Source: Colias croceus
Lineage: Eukaryota; Arthropoda; Insecta; Lepidoptera; Pieridae
NCBI RefSeq assembly: GCF_905220415.1
Contig: NC_059561.1
Coordinates: 6,278,001-6,342,000 of the forward strand
Direction of reading: 5' to 3'
Length of the DNA stretch: 64,000 bases
Shown here: positions 56,381 to 64,000 of the stretch, in pieces
How positions within the stretch are numbered: the first letter of the stretch is position 1
How the letters are laid out: every line of letters starts with the position of its first letter
Notes under the pieces: model-generated
Database searches by the model: none
Seen by the model: the letters and a program-made list of their open reading frames with translations, nothing else
Told to the model about the DNA's origin: nothing
Position numbers and translations under genes: made by a program

Positions 56381-56489
56381 TCAGAAGTGAAACTTCTTTG
56401 AAGATTCGCCGTACTTCATGACGTGACGGTATTGCCATCACGCGACCTTGAAATTTTACTCTCAACGCGTCTTAAGAAGTTTCCCTTCA
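56381..56489. mobile_element. MITE of the 'CAGAAGTGAAACTTCTTT' family (copy 2)
   Basis: 'tcagaagtgaaacttctttg' to 'aagaagtttcccttc', with interior 'cacgcgaccttgaaatttta' shared with 32284-32410. One end has a T-to-C change (ttCCcttc). Confidence 0.8.
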
Positions 56490-59335
56490 AAAATGGATGA
56501 TTTAAGAAAATAATTAAATACATAATAGGCATTATATGCTATAAGTAAGTAACATATAATAAACGACTTAAAAAAATGTATGAGGAATTTATGAAATGGT
56601 GGTTTATTTTTCGAATTAGGCGCTAGACTTGGAACTAAATGTTCAATGATATGAGTAATTTGTAGAACCGTCTAAAAACTAAATGACCTGCAAAATCCGG
56701 AATGGAAACCAAAATCAATCAAATAACGATGAAATCAATTTACGACTCTGTTTATAAACATTCCAAACGAATAAACAGTAGTTATTTTTAACTCAGAATC
56801 ATTTACAGGTGTAAATTTCTACAGGTTGTTTCAGAAATAGAATTTATCGTATTACAGAATAGCGTGAGTTCCTTATTTCTTAATCATCAGTAATTTGTAT
56901 CCAGTAAAATGTGTTTTAATCTAGGTATTAGTTTTAGTTGCTTCAATAGATTCAATAGATATATTAAATTTTCAAAGATATCGTAAGTTGAAAGAATTTT
57001 TAAAATAACTCAACTTTCGGACCTTATTCGGTACCTTAATAATTTAATAAACTTTAAAATCCCACTTTATTTTTAGAGCAGACATAAAAATTACGTGAAC
57101 AGTAAGCAGCATTCAACAAAATTGCACTATACATTTTTCAGACAAACAAAATCAAAATAATACTTTCATCACGTAGCGTTCAGCTGAACAATAAATTTTT
57201 CATGATTTTTATTACATCTCGTATAAGTTGACAACATCGTTACAAGCTTACAATGTCTTGACGTTATTGTAACCGTTGATCCGATGTTATCATTGTTTGG
57301 TGAGTAGTTTAGTTTATGAAGCCATTTATAAATCGGTCAAGTGCGAATCGGGCTCGCGGCACCAAGTTGAAAATGAAAGTGAAAAATTTCTTTATTAGTT
57401 TCAAAAAATGTTACATAATATTATAGTTATTCATACAGGAACCGCAAATAATTTGTCGTTCATCCAATTTATGACTGGGTTAATCGTTTCTTTTCTTCGA
57501 TTTTGTTTTCTTGTTGTTGGCAACAGATATACATAACATCTGAACTTCAACTTGATGTCTTAGTAATTAGTTCCGATTTTACTTTATGGGAATACAACCT
57601 TTAATACAATGAAGTCGCGTGTCCCCTTGTCTTGTTCTTGTATGTCAGAGCGAGACATTTTTTATTATCTAACCGGGAATCGAAACCAATTTAACCAGTC
57701 CTCCCAATTCTACGCTTGAACGTTTACCACTGAAGTAAGGAAGTTGGTCTTGACGATAGAGAAAGAGAAATTCTTAAACTTTCCTATAAACAAATCATAT
57801 AAAATATTATAATTAATTGTATTCTTGGCAACCATAATAATTAACTCAATGAGTTTATTTATAATCTGATGACGTAGGTTTACTTGTTTTGAAAGAAAAT
57901 TTCGAAACTTTCTAAAGCGAAATGCAGTACTTAAATGTTAAAACGTTATTTCTAATAATATCTTTCTTTACGATACTTGTTTCGGTTTGTTTTCTGACTT
58001 TTTGAAATACTTGACCTGTTGATTACGTTTTTAATTTATTTGTGGAAATCGTGTTTAGAAAATGCTCATAATTTTATGAATTGAATGTTATATAACGGGA
58101 AGGTACCTAATAAATAACTAGATTGTCTATAGTTTTTAACAATCCAATGATTTATAATAATGTATCTTTTCACTTTATTTTAATGTTATCATTTTGCATA
58201 TTTATTTTAATAGTAAATAAATTTTATGTTTCATTTTAGTAGGTTTTGTAGACCTGTTTACGACATAAGTTTTCCTATTAGCAGCAGTATTATTATTACA
58301 TGTAAGCTATTATTAATATACAGTTTAAAAATAAATAACGTATTTTCAATATCCAAAAAGGTTGGTAAATTTTACCCATCCAAATTATTTTCCGTATCTG
58401 CGATATTGTTTAATCTGTGGCAAACACCTGCTCGCATTGTTTATTATGAATGACCTTCAGCAGTAGAAATAGAACAGAACCAACAGCCGTGTATCGATTT
58501 GTGGATATTAATCGGCTCTGAGATTTCTAGAATATCTTAATAAAGTTCTTAAGACTTAGTGGGTGTACCCCAAGGAACTGTACTGGGTCCTATGGTATTG
58601 AAGTTATTTAAAATAGGCATTTTACCAATTAATTAAAATAGAATGTTAAATTTATGTGCCTGTGGTCTTGAGAAGTGACAAGAAATATTTTTCGGTGATG
58701 ACTATCATCTCAATTGTATGAATTAAAGTATCAAATTAATTAATTATACAATATACATATTATCTGTTCAATCGTTGTCACTAATCAATGAATTATTAAA
58801 CTTTATAGATTTCTATGTAATGCATCCGAATTACAATCCTATCTATTGACTAAAAACAAACATTGAGTCTTCACAAATTTTATACATAATTAAACTGAGC
58901 TATTCGAACGAGGAAATATCTTTCCACGCCCTTGATTTTGAACACATATATCAGAAGCTCTCCAGTATAGCTATGATATTTTTATTATGTCGTAAAAACG
59001 TTAAAACGATTAAATTATTATGTAAACAGATTGCCTGTATTTCTGTATAGGTGTTCCAGTCTAAATATAATTACCAAGTATTTTGCACAACGTTTAACTG
59101 GATGGAAAATAGATCAGTTTCAGATTTGAAAGAGACAGAGAGAGAGCTGAGAGTAAGGCTTAAATTTTAATTGATTCAAACTCTCAAATGGTAAACATAA
59201 ACATGAATGAACAATAGTGGATATTACAAAAGCTACTCTAATTTAAGCAAGAATAAAAATTAGTAGAATGTCTCTTCTATCTAATCGTGCAAAACATCTC
59301 ATTGAAATAGATTTATCTTTTGCTTGAATTAGTAA

Positions 59336-59907
59336 TAGTTCAGGATACATTGCCCATTTTTGCAAGTGACTACTATCAAGCTAATTTTCCGTTTGTAGCT
59401 TTATTTTGATGAGATGCCCAATAATTTCGTGTACGAAAGTCTCGATTGTGGTAGCTAACAGAGATAACAAGGATAAAAAATTTTGATTTGATGGTTCTCT
59501 AATATTTATTACTAACTGAATGAATTTTTTTTTGTTCAATCTCAAGATAATTACCTAAATTATTCGAAAAAATATTTGTCCTACAAAATCTATGGTTTGT
59601 TCAAAGAGTCCCCCTTTCCAAAGTGTATCGATAACGAGGTCATCATAAATGATTACTAACAAGCAGATTTTTTTGTTTTCACTTAGTTAATGTTTATATA
59701 ATTCAACAGACATATTGTCCTACAAATTGCGTAATAAATATTTGAGAACCATCAAATCAAAAAATTTTATCCTTATTATCTCTGTTAGCTACCACAATCG
59801 AGAGTTTCGTACACGAAATTATTCGGTGTTTCATCAAAATAAAGCTACAAACGGAAAATCAGCTTGATAGTAGTCACTTGCAAAAATGGGCGATGTATCC
59901 TGAACTA
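59336..59907. mobile_element. Foldback element with about 170-bp inverted arms
   Basis: Starts TAGTTCAGGATACATTGCCC and ends with GGGCGATGTATCCTGAACTA. The arms continue through 'gcaagtgactactatcaagc' and 'gtagctaacagagataacaa' to about 59500 and 59740. The central 240 bp is AT-rich. No target duplication is certain. Confidence 0.85.
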
Positions 59908-62318
59908 TAATAAGCAATCACAGAGAATGCTAATTTTTTAAATTGTTAATTTTCGTGTTCTCTTTGATAGGAAGATAGAAAGTAAAACAGGTAAATAGTC
60001 CGAATAAAGGTGCAATTACATTTATATAATTTCACAGTTATAATTTCTGTACCCAAACTGTAATATGATCTTACATGAAAATCTTACATGAGATCTAAAC
60101 TCTGGCGCTACCGGATTGACCTAATTACTCTTAATTATATTATATTTAGAAGAGATTTCATTATTATTTCAACTTTGATTCGTATAAAATAAAATTTTCG
60201 TCACTATGTATTTCCTAACAAAATCTGCTATCGTTCTTTCTATTACGATAGACATAACGATCAATTTTGCCAATTTATATTCCATTCCAAACATTGGGCA
60301 GGGCACATTTCGCCAATAATTAGTATTTTTACGAAGCTGTGACGTCATAGGCCACACCGACAGACGATAGACTAAGTGATTTGATTCGAATGACTATTTT
60401 AGTACAAAAGTTTAAAACAAAAATGATTTCAGTGAAAGAGCAATTATTTTCATTTACTAACAATATTGTTGAATTAAAAATCTTTCACTAAATAACCAGA
60501 CAGATAATTCTTTTCGATGTCGGTGCAGAAATTAGGAAAAATGTGAAAAATCCTTTTGGGCTTGATATTAGTAATTTGCAGATTGAGTATGAGCATGGAC
60601 GAATATAATGGTATGAGTAACTCATCGTGTCAATATCGTCCTAATTAAATTTATTTTTAAATCCGTTAAAATATTACAGTAAAGTTAATTTTTAATTAAT
60701 ATTTAACTGAAATATGTATACGACACAATCAGTTACATTGTTACTTCCATGAATTATAAAAAAAAACTGGAAGGGTATAAAATATTATTTACCTTAGGTA
60801 TCTCGTGATGATAATAGGAAATGTTTATTTAAAACAAAGTATTAATGGTTGCTAACAAAGTTTTCCTTCAGTTTAACAGTACGTGTTTAAGTGTGTTTTG
60901 AAACTTTTAAATAATATTATGCTAAATGTTTTAAACAATACAAAGTATCGCTTATTCAAACAAAGTACGCGAGTAAATAACAAATTTGAAATTTAAATGT
61001 TGAAGAATACTCTGGAAAAATCCATTTCACGTGTTTTCAACAGTCAATATTTTCGAGTTCACTATCCTCATAAAATAACTTTCTAAATTCTAATACAGTT
61101 AATGGCAAAAGCAGATATAGCTCCAGGGCTGAACATTTGATAAGCGCAAAAGCTAACAACGACCGTCGAATTTCAGTGAGTCCAATTTTCTCAATTAAAA
61201 TCTTCTAATTCAAATTACTTCGGTATTCAACTCATTGTCAAGTGCAATTGAGTTCAACTTGCATTGCAATGTCAAGAACAGGTTTATATTCCTTAATTCG
61301 TTTACGACTTTCAACTTTATCCCGCCGGATTAAAGTCCACATCAATATGGAAACTTCTCGCCACTTGGGGCATTCTATTATTGGGATCGAGAATATTTTC
61401 TGGCGCACGTGTTCGGATTTTCAGTGCCTTGACGGAAATTCTCGTGCGTGGTTGTTTTTGACGTTTGCATTATTTTTCGAAATTTGAATTTTAAATTTAC
61501 GAGTTTTGTCCGATAATGTTTTTCTTTTTATGATAATGGCGGGCTTAGTGAATTGTAATGGCCAGTGTTTGTGAGATAATTTGGGTGTATGAGTGATGTC
61601 TATGAAAAAGGTCTATTCAAATTGAAGTTCTATTGTTAGGCATATAATCGCTTCAATGTATAAAGGTTTGACTGAACCATTTTTGAAGCAAGATTGAAGT
61701 ACCTTCTTGGTGCTGTGAAACTAGAATGGGATATTGGGTAGATTTTTGTTATGTTATTACAGTTTTGTGGTTTGTATTGGGAGCAATTTGTTTGAAAATT
61801 TCGTAGCTTCTCATAAATTTTCAGTGATTTATATTTTATGAATAGTGAATTAAATTGCTATATTTTTTAGTTTAGAAGGAAAATATAACACAAACCAAAT
61901 ATTGTTTTTAATCAGTGTCTACGGTAAATTATAAAAAAATGATAATAATAATAATCAGTATAGGAAAAAGATATAGTAGGTAAGTAGGTACCATTATTTG
62001 GTCGAATTGTAGTACCTAAAAAAAATTTGCAGAAAATAACTAATTTATTTTCTTAAATATTATAAATAGAAATGTTCAAATATAAAAATAAAACAAACAA
62101 GTAATAAATTGACGATTTCAAATAAACTTTAAGAAAAACTATCTGTTCTGTTTTTCCGTGATCCGTGATTATCGTAAATTTAAACAAATAAGATATGCCC
62201 AAAACGTAGTAAGGTAATATTTTATAAAAGCATTTTAAATATAATTCTTAATAAAACAAAAATATTTACGAAAATTTCACCCCTCTCGACTATTCCAGAC
62301 CTTAAACCCAACAATTTT

Positions 62319-63055
62319 TGCACGCCTCATAAGCGAAGCGTTGAGGTGGGTACTACTGTCACTTCGCGTAAAACATCTGATTTTTCAAACTTAAAATGTC
62401 TTTATGTATCATACATTGCACTTGTAAGATAATACATACACACACATATTAAGAAAAAACACTATTTTTAACATTCATGATATTTTTGATGTCATTTTTG
62501 TTATTTAAACTAGTTAAAAAACAGTTTAAAAAAGTTCTGTCTTGGACGTCCGTGTGTCTGTATGTGCGGAGGATTTTCTTGTTAAAACGATAGCGACCGA
62601 AATACTTTACTAATCGAGTCTTTTTTTTTTCTCTTACGCTTGAGTATGCTCAGGAATAGAACCCTTTCATTTTTCAGGGTCTGATTCGATGTGGTTTAAT
62701 TGTTATTAAATAAACAAAAAAAAATATCGACTGTTCTCCATAATTTTAGTAAGTATATCTATTATATTCTTTATTTATTTATTTTTTTATATTTATAGTG
62801 TACTCAAAATTCATCATTATAAACTCGATTCTTTATACTATAAGCCAAGGTTTAAAAAAATAAGTTGGTAGCTAGTCCCTTAAACCTGCGCAGTTTCACA
62901 TCTAGGTGGGGCCACAAGAAAAATAGCTCAATTATAATTACGGTACCGCTTTCTTTACTTTTCCAACTGTTTTATTTTATTTCTTTTTTATATTTATAGT
63001 GTACTCTTTATAAATAATCAATTTTATTGTAAAGGATGAGATTATGAGGCGTGCA
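62319..63055. repeat. Inverted pair TGCACGCCTCATAA
   Basis: TGCACGCCTCATAA (62319-62332) faces its complement TTATGAGGCGTGCA (63042-63055). Two near-direct copies of 'tatttatagtgtactc' (62790s and 62990s) lie between. It might be a decayed element; support is weak. Confidence 0.4.
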
Positions 63056-64000
63056 CTTTTGGATTTTCCAAACTATTTTTTTATATAAAATCTCAAAAAC
63101 CCACTTCTCTATATAAAAAGAATAAACAAAGGATCCGAATTTCGTTTACAAATTTAACAGGTAGAGTGCACTCATTTGGTGTCATTAAAACCAAAACAGT
63201 TTTAATTAAAGCTTTACCGTACTCATTTCATAATTAATTTTGTTTGTCGTGGATTCATGTTTTTATTTTATCACGTTTTCCCGCTGAATGACTTGCGAAC
63301 AACTCTATTTATTTGTGTATCTAAAATAAATTATTATCTGCTAATATCATTAATTAGTTTACAATGATTGTTTTATACATTGTATCTCAGACCTCAGTGT
63401 GACGGTTTTTCGAAAATCTGAGTAAATCTTAGTTTAATTCTCTAAACAGCAAGACCAATTATTTATAAATGCACATTAAAAAAGTAGCTTCATAATATAA
63501 CACGATTTAAAAAAAAATTACAGTTTAAAACCAGTGGTTACAAACCTTTTACCTACATGAGTGTGTGCGTACAAACATACAAGTTTACTACTTTATAAAA
63601 TTAGTATATCATATGAAAAGAACGTACAAATATATCGGTCATCTCACAGTACAAAGTGACGTGTTACATTTTATTGGCCATAAAAATTACTGCGCTAATC
63701 AACTCTGCCTATCTGGCATTGGAATATCTCTATGAGAATAATATTTTCTAGAGGTCGCAGTCTCTAGTGTTGAAAAATATGAAATTTCATGTTTTCTTCT
63801 AAAAGAAGTTCATCTGCCAGACTGATATCTTCAGGAGAAAGGGAATCTAAGTACGTCTTTTACGCCCTGTGTTCATAATAATAATCAATCGTAATAGCAA
63901 TACATTTTCTAACAAAACTTTGTGAAAAGGCAACAGACCGAACTGCTTCGCACTGTCGCACAGTAACCAATCGAAATACTGTTTGTATGCAGATAAGATA

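Larger units (their letters stand above)
52890..64000. other. Large intron, more than 11.1 kb, running off the window
   Basis: No host exon found. Holds a repeat with AACCGACTTCAAA ends (53066-53303), a hAT-like composite (54383-56259), a MITE (56381-56489), a foldback element (59336-59907) and a weak inverted pair (62319-63055). The stretches 56.5-59.3 and 60.0-62.3 kb are AT-rich; about 61.1-61.45 kb has more balanced composition. Confidence 0.65.

Noticed and set aside
56088..56465. 125-codon minus-strand ORF
   Set aside because: It spans the end of the hAT-like element and the adjacent MITE, so it is a chance frame across two elements.

Overview
The window is insect nuclear DNA, very probably from a moth or butterfly (Lepidoptera). 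Supporting this are very AT-rich introns around short GC-rich exons with canonical GT/AG borders, and many dispersed repeats of the 'ccgcccgcggcttcgcccgc ... gagttactttcgcatttataatattagtat' kind that are typical of lepidopteran genomes. The species cannot be fixed from the sequence. There are no bacterial operons, CRISPR arrays or recognisable tRNA/rRNA genes.

One plus-strand locus explains almost all host coding sequence: a multi-PDZ scaffold gene of the MPDZ(MUPP1)/PATJ/InaD family. I find 22 coding exons whose borders and phases all join. Exons 1-14 (1126-29147; 1920 nt, 640 codons) encode the C-terminal half of one PDZ domain and then three more PDZ domains (exons 4-6, 9-10, 12-14) with linkers. 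After the phase-0 donor at 29147 two continuations are possible: a terminal exon with a stop codon (30775-30900) followed by a long 3' UTR and a poly(A) signal near 33.37 kb, or a large 1466-nt exon (33603-35068) that encodes a disordered, acidic linker and leads on to a further PDZ domain (exons at 47975-50460) and more linker (51126-52889). The gene runs off both ends of the window.

The part from 47975 onward resembles the N-terminal part of the photoreceptor scaffold InaD (PDZ1, then a linker containing IDRASAG and FGYT). The exon at 47975 has its own well-placed ATG. Inside the 12.9-kb intron before it, at about 40.03-40.19 kb, lie a perfect match to the photoreceptor promoter motif RCSI/P3 (TAATTGAATTA), a TATA-like element and a short sequence ending in a strong GTAAGT donor. 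I infer that an InaD-like photoreceptor protein may be made from an internal promoter of a MUPP1-like locus. This is the most interesting idea in the window, and transcript data could test it directly.

The introns are full of mobile elements: MITEs with clear target-site duplications (TA, TAA/TTA, TTAA, 8 bp), two hAT-like composites with a LINE fragment inside each, a pogo-like element holding a full-length but decayed mariner, several foldback elements and perfect palindromes, a 0.9-kb minisatellite, and SINE/LINE ends. Three host exons have left broken partial copies of themselves in the intron just downstream (copies at 20013, 24643 and an array at 27.48-28.0 kb).
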